NCBI RefSeq assembly: GCF_019711195.1
Contig: NZ_CP081299.1
Span: 4,684,501-4,748,500, forward strand
DNA: 64,000 nucleotides
Reading direction: 5' to 3'
DNA from: Dyadobacter sp. NIV53
GTDB taxonomy: Bacteria > Bacteroidota > Bacteroidia > Cytophagales > Spirosomataceae
The notes under the pieces are model-generated. The model did no database searches. It was not told the origin of the DNA and saw only the letters and a list, made by a program, of their open reading frames with translations. This document shows, piece by piece, positions 18,984 to 29,577 of this stretch; within the stretch, counting starts at the first letter, position 1; each line of letters opens with the position of its first letter. Position numbers and translations under genes: made by a program.

Positions 18984-21407
18984 TTAAAACGGTAACCCAA
19001 CCGCAATATTGAGGATCAGGTTCTGCTTTCTCCATGTTTTGTTGCCAAATGCAAATTCATTAAATACCCACGGATTTTTGTATTTCACCACGCCTTCGGA
19101 AGCATTTGGATCCAGTGTCTGCAGATAAGAAGGCTTACGGAAAGGAGTTGCAATATCGAGCCGGAAAATAAGAAAAGAGAAATCCAGACGCAGACCAATT
19201 CCACCACCTACAGCAACCTGCTTAATAAAATCTTTACTTATTAATGCATTTTTATCATAGCTAGATCTGGCACTGTCGGGTACAGACCATATATTTCCTG
19301 CGTCTACAAAAGCAGCAACATTAATAATGTTAGTTAATTTCACTCTTAATTCAGAGTTGGCTTCAAGCCTTATATCGCCGAAGGACTGATAACCAAACTG
19401 AGAAACAGACGATGAATCTGTTACATACGAGCCCGGGCCTAAAGAACGTGCCCGGAATGCACGTATACCCGTACTTCCACCAGCAAAATATTGTTTGAAT
19501 TGTGGGACTATAGTGTTTTTAGAGTTTCCATAAGGAAGTACTAAACCTCCGATAAACCGGTTTGCCCACTTTATTTTAGGACTGAGCGTTCTGTAATATC
19601 TTATTTCCGCATCTACTTTGGCATATTGGAAAATAGGTATACCAAAAAATTCTTTGTTTAAGCTGTCTACCTTATTTTTCTTGGTTAACAGGCTTAATAA
19701 ATTTCCACCATAATCAACTCCTCCGATAAATATGTATTGATTTTTACTGAACGGTTTTGGGTTGGGCCTGTATGATATGGTGTAATTTGATCCTAATATG
19801 AAATATTTATTTTCAAGAATGTTACTATATCTTAGAGCATCCAACGCATTGGTATTGGGATTAAAGATAATCTCAGTCAGACGTTCATTATTTACGTTGG
19901 TCGGCTGTATGAAGTTTACAGAAATTGGAGTAAGGGTATGTTCAATTTGTGAATTTTTTCTCCATACATAGGACCAGTCACCACGAAGAGAAGTCGTTGT
20001 ATAGAAACCTTTTTGAACCCTGTTTTCGTAGTTTAAAGACAAAACAGTCTTAGGTAAAACCTCACTTTTCTCAGGACGGATTCGATGAAATGGTACAACA
20101 AACCTTGGAAAAGCAAGGTCCGCACTGGCTCCATACCGGTAATATTCATTTCCAACTCTATTCGGGTTATCCACTTTATTACCTCCCAGCTGCACGTCAA
20201 AACCTACATAAGCCTTAACGGTCAATATTTCTGCACCTCTGAAAAAATTCCTGTTTTTCCAGGTAACCTCTAACTGGGAACCTCCCAGGTTATTGGATTT
20301 TGTACTGGCACTCAATATTGTCTGAATTGATTTTTTCTTCAACGGGGCCAGGTCATAATATACATCCAGTAATGCAGAGTCAGAGCGCGGAACCAGATCA
20401 AAACGATTTTTCACAAACCGGAAGTTCTGAAAATTGACAAGTCGTGCCAATGAAGCATTATGAATGGTATTGGTGTACATATTGCCTTTACGGAAACCGA
20501 TCGCATCATAAAAAATCCGTCGTTTATACAAATTTCCCGGATCTTTAATATTCAGCCCCCTTCTTACCGGCCCTCTTACTGAATTTGTATCCTCGCTTAC
20601 AACCGTGCCTGTGTTTACATAAACTCCGTTGATAAAATATTGCTTCAAAGCAGTTTGAACAGTCTGCGGTTTTACTTCCAGATATAAATTTACCTGCTGA
20701 GGCTTCATTGTCGAATCTGCCCGTCCGATGGTAGAATCAACTTTTACATACAAATAATCCGGATTAAAAAAGTAGTAGCCTTTGCCTTTTAACTCACTAT
20801 CAATCCGGTTACGTTCTGATGCTACTACGTCCAGCCTTATCGGATCACCTTTTCTAAAAAATGTGCCCTTTTTTGCTAATACCAAATCCTTATTAAAAAC
20901 GGAACTATCAGGTACGACGTAGTGGATTTCATTGATTACGTACCGTGGCATTACATAAGCTGTATATTCAGCTTTGGCAGTTCTTTTTTTACTGATTTTT
21001 AAAACCCCTTTTGCAGATGAACGGTAATAACCTTCATTATCCATGTAGGAAACCATATTGGCCGCATTAATGTCCGTAACACGCTGTGATGCAAAAATAG
21101 GAGGCTCACCTAATTTATTCCTGAACCAGCTGCGAAGCCCGCCTTCATCTTTTGGCTCACCAATCCAGTAATAAAACCACACTTTCCATGGAAAACCCAA
21201 CAGTGTTTTATTTGGTGCTGGTTTTATGATTACTTCCAGTTCTGCATCCAGGCCCTTTACTTTTGGTTTTGATGCCGTATCAGGAACCACTTTTACGCTG
21301 CTTCCAACGTAAAGGCTCTGGCCCTGGGGTACGTATTTATTTACCGAACAGCTGCTCAGTGCGACAATAACACAAATTACGAATATGCTGAGTATACTAC
21401 TTTTCAT
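18984..21407 (-). CDS. tamL: TamL: lipidated BamA/TamA-like outer membrane assembly protein
   Basis: About 807 residues from ATG 21407. The first 20 residues are a lipoprotein signal ending in VALSSC with the lipidated Cys at 20; this favours 21407 over an ATG at 21458. POTRA-like regions follow (about residues 30-400), then a 16-strand BamA-type barrel with the surface-antigen motifs near FAGGSTGIRAFRARSLGPGS, the L6-type VRGF-like loop here written IRAF. It ends in LNIAVGLPF, with a C-terminal Phe as in barrel substrates. Bacteroidota replace TamA by this lipidated TamL. It overlaps tamB by 11 nt, so the two are co-translated and act together on envelope protein or lipid transport. Confidence 0.9.
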   Translation of the reverse strand: MKSSILSIFVICVIVALSSCSVNKYVPQGQSLYVGSSVKVVPDTASKPKVKGLDAELEVIIKPAPNKTLLGFPWKVWFYYWIGEPKDEGGLRSWFRNKLGEPPIFASQRVTDINAANMVSYMDNEGYYRSSAKGVLKISKKRTAKAEYTAYVMPRYVINEIHYVVPDSSVFNKDLVLAKKGTFFRKGDPIRLDVVASERNRIDSELKGKGYYFFNPDYLYVKVDSTIGRADSTMKPQQVNLYLEVKPQTVQTALKQYFINGVYVNTGTVVSEDTNSVRGPVRRGLNIKDPGNLYKRRIFYDAIGFRKGNMYTNTIHNASLARLVNFQNFRFVKNRFDLVPRSDSALLDVYYDLAPLKKKSIQTILSASTKSNNLGGSQLEVTWKNRNFFRGAEILTVKAYVGFDVQLGGNKVDNPNRVGNEYYRYGASADLAFPRFVVPFHRIRPEKSEVLPKTVLSLNYENRVQKGFYTTTSLRGDWSYVWRKNSQIEHTLTPISVNFIQPTNVNNERLTEIIFNPNTNALDALRYSNILENKYFILGSNYTISYRPNPKPFSKNQYIFIGGVDYGGNLLSLLTKKNKVDSLNKEFFGIPIFQYAKVDAEIRYYRTLSPKIKWANRFIGGLVLPYGNSKNTIVPQFKQYFAGGSTGIRAFRARSLGPGSYVTDSSSVSQFGYQSFGDIRLEANSELRVKLTNIINVAAFVDAGNIWSVPDSARSSYDKNALISKDFIKQVAVGGGIGLRLDFSFLIFRLDIATPFRKPSYLQTLDPNASEGVVKYKNPWVFNEFAFGNKTWRKQNLILNIAVGLPF

Positions 21408-24400
21408 TCTTTTGCTTTTGAAAAATTTCACGGAACAAATCATAATCCGCAGTAACAATAAAACTAACCCCGGTTTCTATAATAAAACCTTCCAATATAG
21501 ACTGATATTGATTTTTTCTGTATCCCCTGAATAAATACCTGCCGTCTTTACTGATAGAATAATCAAGCGCAACGTTATCCAGAACCTGTGTTGAACTTGG
21601 TGTATTGCTTTGGCTTTCAAGCTCAAAGTTTTTACCTACCGATATTTTTAATCTGTCGCTCAGGAATGCTTTACTCAAGCCCACATTCAGGTCTGTACGA
21701 GCTCCGGTTGACTGATCGGCAGTAGAGTTAAGATTTACATTTAAATTAACCCCTTTCACCAGATCCGATGCCAGGTTATTCAGCTGATCGCTCAACAACT
21801 GACTCACACTTTGCCGTGCAATGGCTTCGGCACTGGAGTTAAGATTAAAGCCGGAAGATGACTGATCGGTAATAAATTTGCCTGTAATCAGCAAAGCGAA
21901 CGCCTGCTTATTTCTTTCTGAAACATTACTTTTCATTTCCTGCCAGAAAGTCTGTGCTTCTATATCCTGGACAACCTGCTCTGAAACGTCCTGTCCCGGT
22001 GTAATCTGGAAGTTAATATTAGGTGTCAATAGGTTTCCTGTAATGACGATCTGTACTTCGATAGGAATTTTTCTGTCACCTTTATATTTCGGATCAATAG
22101 AACCCGGATCAACCATCACCGGATAGGCAGCAGTAATATTCAAATCCGCTTTCATAGGGTCGCCGGTCCAGATCAGCGTACTTCCTTTGAGTATTTCGAA
22201 CTGGCGTTTCAGGATCTGTAATGTCAGATCGTATGAGCCTTCGGTTAAATCATAAGCTCCAATCAGATACAATTGTCCATTGGGAGCAATTCCTGTATTC
22301 AGCTGTGCATTTCCTTTTATCCGGATATTATCTCCGTTCAGCGGATCAATCACAACCTTAAATTCCGACTTGTCATCTACGGCAATATCGAGTGATATTT
22401 GTGAAGCAAAATCAACCACTACATTAGGATCGGCCAAAGAATCAACTTTTGCGACCTGATTTGGATCGCTCATATCCACAAATTCAATAATCCCTTTCGA
22501 AGCGTCACCGGCTTCAGTAGCATTACTAGGCATTGAAACTGTAATGTTACTACCCGAATCAACCGTAATATCTCCGTCCACAACAGACTGGCTTCCTTTT
22601 CCTTTTACGGTCAGATTTGCGTCAATGGCTGCTTTTCCATAAAACAGCTCATTTTGTTTTTGTGTAGAATTAAGAACTGTAAAGTTTTTAGCACCAATCG
22701 TCAGGTTATAAGCAACATCGGGCAGGGTGGCAATATTTACATTTCCATCAATTTTCATTTGCTGATTCAATGAATCTGCAATGATGAAATTTTTGAAGTT
22801 TATATCCTGTCCGTTAAATTGTATCTTTTGGTTAGCAAGAGAATACCGTGCTCCAAGCTGTGTAACGTTAAATGCTACATCGTCAAAATTAACACCACCA
22901 TTGAGTCTAGGGCTTGTTGTTGATCCTGTGATTTTAGTTGAACCTGAAAGATTTCCGGTTGCGCGTTGCAATTGACCGAAGCTAAATGCTTCAATAGTCG
23001 ATGCACCAAATTTTTTCAGATCCAGCGTAAAGTCCAGAGCATTATCAGCGTCCTTGGTATTGTAACCGCCACTCATTTGGATATCATTACTGGCACTTAC
23101 CAACGATGCGTCTACTTTTATCAAATTCTCTGTTTCGTTGGTCGCTTTCAAGGCCAGGTTCCCAACCGGGATTTTGGTTACTGCAAGACTGTCAATACTC
23201 AGGTCGCCTGTAAATTCAGGAGAAACCATGTAATTGCTTAACAAGATTTTTCCTTTTAGTATACCGGTTGCCAGCGTTGAATCGCGTGTAGCTATGGCAA
23301 TCATTGGGCCGATAGACACATTGTCAATCTGAATATCAAGCGGGCTGTTAGGCTCAGGAGCAGTAGAGTTAACCGTTAGCGACTGATCTCCGTCTTTTAT
23401 TACAAAATTGTGTACAAGCAAAGTGCTGTCAGTACCATATTGAATATATCCTGATGTGTCGGTTTCCCAGTTCCGGTAATTCAATAGAAGAGCATCACGC
23501 AGATTTAAGCGATATTTATTGTCAGCCACCAATAAATCACCTTTTACAGAATGCTGGTCAACATTTACTGAATCTTTTACTGTAAAATCAAATTTGACAT
23601 CATTATTAACAATTGTGCTGTTTAATGAAGCATTCTGCATTCTGAAACTTCCGGTATTGACATAACCTACACTTGCATCCAGTGCGGCGTTTTTCTCAAC
23701 ATTACTGAAATTAACAAATACTCTTTCAGTACGGATACTGTCATATTCAACAACAGGAATGCTCAGTTTTGCTACAATTGAAGAATCCTGCTGGTTATCC
23801 ACTTTGGCTTGAAACCGGATCGGATCCATTTTTGTCAGCTGCGGGGCAAAAACTTTAAATACCGGGTCGTTGGTTATTGTAGCATCTAAGGTAAAATTAA
23901 CCGGCTTGGTAATCTCGGTGTAAGTCAGATCAGGAGATTTGAAATTTTTGCCGATTTCGGTAAATACCGCATCGGCAATTTCAGTATAAACAAAATCGCC
24001 TTCCATTTTAGCTTTCAGAAAAGGAGCTTCGATTTTTGCCTGACGCTGGTTACTCGAATCGGTTAATTGTACATTAATATTGGAAAAAGAATATGGACGG
24101 CGGTGATGTGTTAATACAAGATCATTGATATTAACTGTCCCCAGCGGGTTTTCAGGATTTGTAGAAGAAAAATCTACTTTCATATCTCCCTGTACCTGTA
24201 AAGAGTCTGTGTAAAGATTCAGTGCTGTCAGATCCAGATGGCCAATGTTGATGTCTCCCTTTACAGTTGGATATTCTTTGGAAAGATCTGCCTGTCCATC
24301 AATACTTACTTTGATATTCCGGTCATTCATTTTGGCCGATACATCAGCCAGGCCATTATTTACATTCCCCGACAGCGTCAGATTATTGTAAATGTAACCC

Positions 24401-26358
24401 TTGATATCCACGCTTTGCACCGTTCCGTTAAGACTGGCAACCATCGTTTTTGGAGCATAACCAACACCGTTAAATTCAGTATTCAATGTTAATTTGCCTA
24501 ATGTCGCCGGAGGCTGCTTCATCATTTTTCCCAGATCGAAATCCTGAAAACTGAGTGTTCCGTTGTATTTCGCTTTAAGGCTGTCAGTAATGTTTTGAAG
24601 ATTTCCCGCAAATGTTCCGGTTCCAAACGAAGTATTAATAGTCGTGTTTAAAGTAAGGTTGGCCATTGAACCTTTTACTTTTCCGGAAATTTTTACATTT
24701 TCCGGTATTTCTATGGATGCCGGAACTGCGCTGTCAGGAAGCATTTTGAGCAAGTCCTGCCTGGTGGACGACACTTCATTGATCGTCATATCCAGTGACA
24801 ACTTATCAGCATTTGGCAAACCCTTTACACGACCGTTGAGTTTCACTACAGTGCCGCTTAGTATACTGAGATTAGCTTTTGATATAAGCATATCATCTAC
24901 TGATCCTGTAATCAGGCCGGTAGCTTTCAGCATTCCGTTTGGTTCCTTATTGAAAGGCGGCGTTGTGGCCAGATCAGGCGCAAGGAGCAGTAAATCAGCA
25001 AATGCAACACGACTGTCTTTTAGGTTTAATCTTATCTTTACTTTAGCAATATCATTTGTAAGCTGATCCAGATTGTCATAACGAAGTACAAGTTCGTCGC
25101 GCAGGGTCGTATTTGGTGTTTTTACAAACAGATTTTTCAGATAAGTTTCCTGATTCCCGTAAGCAAAATTGGTACGCAGCTCCTGTAATTTGAATCCGCT
25201 TTTTTCATTGAAAGAACCCGATTTAAGTGCACCGGCGATATTTTCGGGTGAAAAAATAAATTCCTGAAGATCAATATTAAGGTCCTTAACATTCAAATGT
25301 GCAAAGTCTAAACCTTTTGGAATAGCAGCTGAATTGAAATCGTCATAACGTAGACTATTATTAACGAGCGTAATTGCATTGACTTTGACATTCCATCCGG
25401 GTTCAGCTGATGTCGTTGCTTCTCCGGGAATTGTTGTTTTACTATCGATAGAATCTTTGATTACTTCCGGCTTAGCCCTTTTTGCAAATTCTGCATAAGC
25501 CGCCATATTTTCCAGTTTGACATTCTGGATATCTACCTGCTGGCTTTTCATGAAAATCTTATTGATCTTCCCTTCGAGTTTACCAACTGTAACGCCATTT
25601 TTCAAGCCTGAAATTTCATCAGTAAATTCCCAGTTAAACTGGCGGATGTCAATATCACCTAATTTAAGGTCAAGCGAATCGGCAGGATCAGATTCCGGGG
25701 TAGGTGTATTAGTGTCTAAAGCTGTATACATCCGCAATTTTGCACCGCTGTTAATCAGTGAAACTTTGGTAGGATGATATTGTGATTTGGACGGATTGAA
25801 TTTATCGAAATGTACAGAAGCAGAATCAATGTTTGCATCAGCGTCGGTTCCAATTACTGCATCACGGTAAGAAAGCCGGACTGTTTTCATGTAAATGTTA
25901 TCAAGCCGCATTTCCGTAGTTGATGCTGTGGTATCTACCGGAGCGGCAGGATCAGTCGGGCTTACAAATGCATCAACGATAAACTGGAAATTGAAAGTTG
26001 TATCCGGCAAAGTCCGGTAAATATTAGCCGTAATTCCTTCCAGTTCAATTTTATTGATCCCCACATTTCCTTTGATCAGGCTGTACATATCCATGTCTAT
26101 ATACAATCGTTTTCCTGAAATGAGCGTATCACCCTTTTGATCGGCAAAAAATACGCCTTCCAATAAAATCCAGTCAGGAACATCAAAGCGCACTTTTTCG
26201 ATATTAACCTTTGTCTTTAGCTTTTTCCGTAAGTATGAATTAGCCTGGTCAGTCAGAAAATTTTGACCAACGGGTGTTTGAATACCCCATATCAGAACGC
26301 CTACCAATATCAATATTGTGAGGATAATTATTGCTAATACTTTTAGTGCTTTTTTCAT
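21397..26358 (-). CDS. tamB: Translocation and assembly module inner-membrane protein TamB
   Basis: 1653 residues. One N-terminal transmembrane anchor (residues 7-25, IIILTILILVGVLIWG) is followed by a very long repetitive beta-rich periplasmic part. It ends in the TamB/DUF490 domain (about residues 1200-1600: LNTGIAPNGQLYLIGAYDL, FQITPGQDVSEQVVQDIEAQ). TamB/AsmA-like proteins form a hydrophobic groove bridging the inner and outer membranes, used in outer-membrane protein assembly and lipid transfer. The stop codon lies inside the start of tamL. The coding frame is intact over 5 kb, unlike several neighbours. Confidence 0.95.
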   Translation of the reverse strand: MKKALKVLAIIILTILILVGVLIWGIQTPVGQNFLTDQANSYLRKKLKTKVNIEKVRFDVPDWILLEGVFFADQKGDTLISGKRLYIDMDMYSLIKGNVGINKIELEGITANIYRTLPDTTFNFQFIVDAFVSPTDPAAPVDTTASTTEMRLDNIYMKTVRLSYRDAVIGTDADANIDSASVHFDKFNPSKSQYHPTKVSLINSGAKLRMYTALDTNTPTPESDPADSLDLKLGDIDIRQFNWEFTDEISGLKNGVTVGKLEGKINKIFMKSQQVDIQNVKLENMAAYAEFAKRAKPEVIKDSIDSKTTIPGEATTSAEPGWNVKVNAITLVNNSLRYDDFNSAAIPKGLDFAHLNVKDLNIDLQEFIFSPENIAGALKSGSFNEKSGFKLQELRTNFAYGNQETYLKNLFVKTPNTTLRDELVLRYDNLDQLTNDIAKVKIRLNLKDSRVAFADLLLLAPDLATTPPFNKEPNGMLKATGLITGSVDDMLISKANLSILSGTVVKLNGRVKGLPNADKLSLDMTINEVSSTRQDLLKMLPDSAVPASIEIPENVKISGKVKGSMANLTLNTTINTSFGTGTFAGNLQNITDSLKAKYNGTLSFQDFDLGKMMKQPPATLGKLTLNTEFNGVGYAPKTMVASLNGTVQSVDIKGYIYNNLTLSGNVNNGLADVSAKMNDRNIKVSIDGQADLSKEYPTVKGDINIGHLDLTALNLYTDSLQVQGDMKVDFSSTNPENPLGTVNINDLVLTHHRRPYSFSNINVQLTDSSNQRQAKIEAPFLKAKMEGDFVYTEIADAVFTEIGKNFKSPDLTYTEITKPVNFTLDATITNDPVFKVFAPQLTKMDPIRFQAKVDNQQDSSIVAKLSIPVVEYDSIRTERVFVNFSNVEKNAALDASVGYVNTGSFRMQNASLNSTIVNNDVKFDFTVKDSVNVDQHSVKGDLLVADNKYRLNLRDALLLNYRNWETDTSGYIQYGTDSTLLVHNFVIKDGDQSLTVNSTAPEPNSPLDIQIDNVSIGPMIAIATRDSTLATGILKGKILLSNYMVSPEFTGDLSIDSLAVTKIPVGNLALKATNETENLIKVDASLVSASNDIQMSGGYNTKDADNALDFTLDLKKFGASTIEAFSFGQLQRATGNLSGSTKITGSTTSPRLNGGVNFDDVAFNVTQLGARYSLANQKIQFNGQDINFKNFIIADSLNQQMKIDGNVNIATLPDVAYNLTIGAKNFTVLNSTQKQNELFYGKAAIDANLTVKGKGSQSVVDGDITVDSGSNITVSMPSNATEAGDASKGIIEFVDMSDPNQVAKVDSLADPNVVVDFASQISLDIAVDDKSEFKVVIDPLNGDNIRIKGNAQLNTGIAPNGQLYLIGAYDLTEGSYDLTLQILKRQFEILKGSTLIWTGDPMKADLNITAAYPVMVDPGSIDPKYKGDRKIPIEVQIVITGNLLTPNINFQITPGQDVSEQVVQDIEAQTFWQEMKSNVSERNKQAFALLITGKFITDQSSSGFNLNSSAEAIARQSVSQLLSDQLNNLASDLVKGVNLNVNLNSTADQSTGARTDLNVGLSKAFLSDRLKISVGKNFELESQSNTPSSTQVLDNVALDYSISKDGRYLFRGYRKNQYQSILEGFIIETGVSFIVTADYDLFREIFQKQKNEK

Positions 26359-26423
26359 TCCTTCCGGTTAAATTCCTGTTTGTATGCTAACAGACATACA
26401 ATTATGTTTCACTTTTAGCTGTT

Positions 26424-26468
26424 AAAAAACCTGGATAATTACGTTTCAAAAACGGCTAACTATCCAGG
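26424..26468 (-). terminator. Terminator of the LolA-like gene
   Basis: CCTGGATA (26430-26437) and TATCCAGG (26461-26468) extend into an imperfect stem of about 17 bp. On the minus strand it is followed by six T residues. It is 32 nt past the stop codon of the gene at 26500. Confidence 0.75.
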
Positions 26469-26499
26469 ATTCAGTGTCATTACAATTATTTGCCAAGAA

Positions 26500-27213
26500 T
26501 TACCGCTTAAATAATTCTGGGCTTACAGTTGGGTTAATAGTTGCGGTTGATGTAATTGTAACCGGTTTTTTATCCACGCTGTTTACTTCTACCAGTTTAG
26601 AAGGAAGAAGAATCCCGTAAGCTGATTTGGTATAATTAGATAAATCAGTTGTTGTTTCTACACCCGCCAATGTTGATTTCTGGCGTACAAGTAATCCGGA
26701 TTTAGCATCAAAATAAAGATTATATTTTATGCCTGTTCCTTGTAATTCAACCTGATTAACCTGAACTCCGTTTAATGTTTCAGTTCCAACTGTGGTTGCA
26801 ATAAAGCCACGTTTTTTATAATCAATAAACGGCGCCAGATTGTCATAAATTTCGTACTTCATATTAGTCTGTTCTGCCTGGCTCAGGTCTTTTACATCCA
26901 TTTTATTGCCAATCGGAACTTTGATCCAGCCTTCGCTGCCTTTTACAGTGTATACAAAACTCCGTTTCATGATAGTCTTGGACTTGTATATAGACTGGTC
27001 AGGAACTGATACAGCGATACTTGAAGTATAAGGAGCAGCAGAAGCTGCGGCATAACTACGCGCCAGATTGTATGATTTTATTCCGTTCCAAAGCGCTGCT
27101 CCGCCGGTTGCTTTATAATAATTTGAAAATATAGAATCGGCCGGTAATTTCTGGGCAAAAGTAAGCATGTGGATTGCCATTAAGGCGATGGTAATACTCA
27201 GGATCTTTTTCAT
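26500..27213 (-). CDS. Exported LolA-like protein of unknown function
   Basis: 237 residues. Residues 1-20 are a signal peptide (MKKILSITIALMAIHMLTFA). The mature protein has a small helical start (FSNYYKATGGAALWNGIKSY) and then beta-strands, including MKYEIYDNLAPFIDYKKRG and YNLYFDAKSGLLVRQ. The latter resembles the half-open barrel of LolA/outer-membrane lipoprotein-sorting proteins. It probably sits in the periplasm and binds a lipid or hydrophobic ligand; this is inference from fold-like pattern only. It is upstream of tamB on the same strand, but a strong terminator separates them. Confidence 0.7.
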   Translation of the reverse strand: MKKILSITIALMAIHMLTFAQKLPADSIFSNYYKATGGAALWNGIKSYNLARSYAAASAAPYTSSIAVSVPDQSIYKSKTIMKRSFVYTVKGSEGWIKVPIGNKMDVKDLSQAEQTNMKYEIYDNLAPFIDYKKRGFIATTVGTETLNGVQVNQVELQGTGIKYNLYFDAKSGLLVRQKSTLAGVETTTDLSNYTKSAYGILLPSKLVEVNSVDKKPVTITSTATINPTVSPELFKR

Positions 27214-27646
27214 GTCAATTGGTTTTTATTTGATTTGTACAATAATAATACAAAGAACTTAACGGTAAGTTATGCTTTTGTAATTTTTAGATTCTTATTA
27301 GTGTACAAGGTTTAAAGACTTAGGGTCAATATTAATTTTATAATTTTAATTACCTCCTAGCAAAAATTATTCCAATAGTCCTTTTGAGATGAAGAGTTTG
27401 GAAAAAATTAACGGTCAGGGGAAATCATCAAAAAATACAATATCATCTTATTTACCTATACAATAGGTTCTGCTTTTAATACGCATTGAAAGATTTACCT
27501 GTTGCAAATTTCCTCATTGGGGATATTTGTAAGCGTAAATTCGGTAATGAGAAAAATAGAAAAAGTAAAATTGTTAATCTTTTAAATGGCGAACACATTA
27601 TCTTGCGTAGTTTTTAAATATTTTTAATAAGTTTTCTACCAGAATT
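27214..27646. other. Intergenic region between divergent genes
   Basis: 433 nt, AT-rich, without a convincing reading frame, hairpin or repeat. It must hold the promoters of the LolA-like gene (left) and of the hexosaminidase (right). I see no clear TTG/TAnnTTTG pair. Confidence 0.4.
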
Positions 27647-29281
27647 ATGAAGCGGATTCTTTTCACAATTTTATGTTCCTTATGGTTTTGTACTGCCTGG
27701 TCCCAGGTGAGTATTATTCCCAAGCCGACACAGGTTTTACTGGCCAAAGGAGAATGGACACTAAACAGCAAAGCAAAAATAGGTGCACCTGCTGATGAAA
27801 AATGGACGCACGTGGCTGATATGCTTAGTTCTCAATTGAGTAAAGCGACAGGAATGACATTGAAAACCGTGAAAGGCAAGGGTGATATTTCCTTTGTTGT
27901 TTCAGGAGATGCCAGTCTGGGTGAGGAAGGATACCGTTTGCTGGTAACGCCAAAAGGGATTACGATCCAGTCACAAACAGCTAGAGGCGCATTTTATGGT
28001 ATGCAATCGTTATTGCAGCTTTTGCCAGCCGCGGTATTTAGCGATAAAGCAGTTGCAGATATCAAATGGGTGGTTCCATATGTAACGATCAAGGACGTTC
28101 CGCGTTACGGCTACCGCGGATTAATGCTGGATGTATGCCGTCATTTTATGCCTGTTGAAGCTGTTAAAAAGTATATTGACCTGATTGCCTTACACAAACA
28201 GAATCAGTTTCACTGGCATTTGACAGATGATCAGGGTTGGCGCATTGAGATTAAAAAATATCCTGAACTGACCAGTATCGGCTCAAAACGTGCTGAAACG
28301 ATGAAGGGACATTACACAGAAGAGAAATACGACAAAACGCCTTATGGTGGTTTTTATACTCAGGAACAGATTAAGGAAGTAATCAAATATGCAGAAGACA
28401 GGTTTGTAAATGTAATTCCTGAAATTGAATTGCCCGGCCATGCACTTGCAGCTTTGGCAGCATATCCGCAATTAGGAAACAATCCGGACAGGATTTATAA
28501 AGTGGGAACGCGCTGGGGTGTTTATGATGAAGTATTCATGCCTCGGGAAGAAACTTTACAATTTCTGGAAAATGTGCTTTCCGAAGTAATTGAACTGTTT
28601 CCCAGTAAATATATCCACATTGGTGGCGACGAATGCCCTAAAACACAATGGGAAGAAAGCCGTTTTGCGCAGGATCTGATCAAAAAAGAGAACCTGAAAG
28701 ATGCACATGGATTGCAGAGTTATGTGGTGAAACGCATTGATAAATTTATTACCGCAAAAGGCCGCCGGATGATTGGCTGGGATGAAATTCTGGAAGGCGG
28801 ACTTTCACCGAATGCAACGGTCATGAGCTGGCGCGGTATAGATGGTGGAGTTACGGCTGCAAAGGAGAATCATGATGTGGTTATGACGCCAACAACCCAC
28901 AACTATTTTGACTACTATCAGATTGATCCGAAAACACAGAAAGTTCCTCTGGCTATTGGAGGACTTGTTACTATTGAAAAAACGTATTCTTTCGATCCAA
29001 CGCCTGATGTACTTACACCCGAACAAGGCAAACATATTTTGGGCGTTCAGGGAAATATCTGGACAGAATACATTTTGACGCCGCAATATCTGGAATACAT
29101 GGTGTTTCCAAGAGGCGTTGCAGTAGCAGAAGTTGGCTGGACGACCAAAGAAAACAAGAATTTCGACGACTTCAGGAAAAGGCTGGAAGTGCATAAAAAA
29201 CGCCTGGATTATCTGGGAGTGAATTATTATGGCGCTCCGATCAATGATAAATTTGAATATGTTTGGCCTACAAAAAAGTAG
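27647..29281 (+). CDS. Beta-N-acetylhexosaminidase, GH20
   Basis: 544 residues with a 19-residue signal peptide ending CTAWSQ. The GH20b-like N-terminal domain (residues 20-150) precedes the TIM barrel, which starts at YRGLMLDVCRHFMP. The catalytic pair Asp328-Glu329 lies in HIGGDECPK; His and Trp residues of the substrate pocket are seen in QFHWHLTDDQGWRIEIK and SWRG. GH20 enzymes cut terminal GlcNAc or GalNAc from glycans by substrate-assisted catalysis. It is likely periplasmic. Released GlcNAc would feed the NagA-NagB genes elsewhere in this window. A terminator follows. Confidence 0.95.
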   Translation: MKRILFTILCSLWFCTAWSQVSIIPKPTQVLLAKGEWTLNSKAKIGAPADEKWTHVADMLSSQLSKATGMTLKTVKGKGDISFVVSGDASLGEEGYRLLVTPKGITIQSQTARGAFYGMQSLLQLLPAAVFSDKAVADIKWVVPYVTIKDVPRYGYRGLMLDVCRHFMPVEAVKKYIDLIALHKQNQFHWHLTDDQGWRIEIKKYPELTSIGSKRAETMKGHYTEEKYDKTPYGGFYTQEQIKEVIKYAEDRFVNVIPEIELPGHALAALAAYPQLGNNPDRIYKVGTRWGVYDEVFMPREETLQFLENVLSEVIELFPSKYIHIGGDECPKTQWEESRFAQDLIKKENLKDAHGLQSYVVKRIDKFITAKGRRMIGWDEILEGGLSPNATVMSWRGIDGGVTAAKENHDVVMTPTTHNYFDYYQIDPKTQKVPLAIGGLVTIEKTYSFDPTPDVLTPEQGKHILGVQGNIWTEYILTPQYLEYMVFPRGVAVAEVGWTTKENKNFDDFRKRLEVHKKRLDYLGVNYYGAPINDKFEYVWPTKK

Positions 29282-29302
29282 TTTTCCTAAAACCAATTAA
29301 AG

Positions 29303-29334
29303 AAAGGCGTTCCATGTGTGGGACGCCTTTTTTG
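29303..29334 (+). terminator. Terminator of the GH20 gene
   Basis: AAAGGCGTTCC (29303-29313) pairs with GGGACGCCTTT (29320-29330) with one wobble and a 6-nt loop, and runs into a T tract. It starts 22 nt after the stop codon. Confidence 0.88.
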
Positions 29335-29371
29335 TTATATTTACATGTTGTACTTGATTAAGGAAACAACT

Positions 29372-29577
29372 ATGGAAAAGAAAAAAGAATTAAAATATTC
29401 CAAACTTTTGAAGCATTGGAGGAAGATAAATTGAGAGAAAATCTTGCAATGTCTCTGGAAGAACGCTGGGATGCTTTCTGGATAATGCAAAGGAATCATA
29501 AGCAGCTGTTTCCCAATGAAACGAAAAATAAAAATACTAAAAAGCGGATCGTTTTTTCAAAGCCGGAATGGATATAG
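29372..29577 (+). CDS. Small antitoxin-like protein, frame broken by one base
   Basis: ATG at 29372 opens a frame (MEKKKELK...) that stops after 20 codons. Shifting at the A4 run near 29391-29396, as if one A were missing, gives a continuous protein of about 68 residues with LEERWDAFWIMQRNHKQLF and a tail KKRIVFSKPEW. It overlaps the nucleotidyltransferase start by 10 nt. Its second half resembles the other small protein at 30061 (EERYVKFFEEQRKFKEIM, then KREIVIKE). Small proteins of this type are often found directly upstream of AbiEii-like nucleotidyltransferases; the antitoxin role is inference. Too broken to be seen as one open frame. Confidence 0.6.
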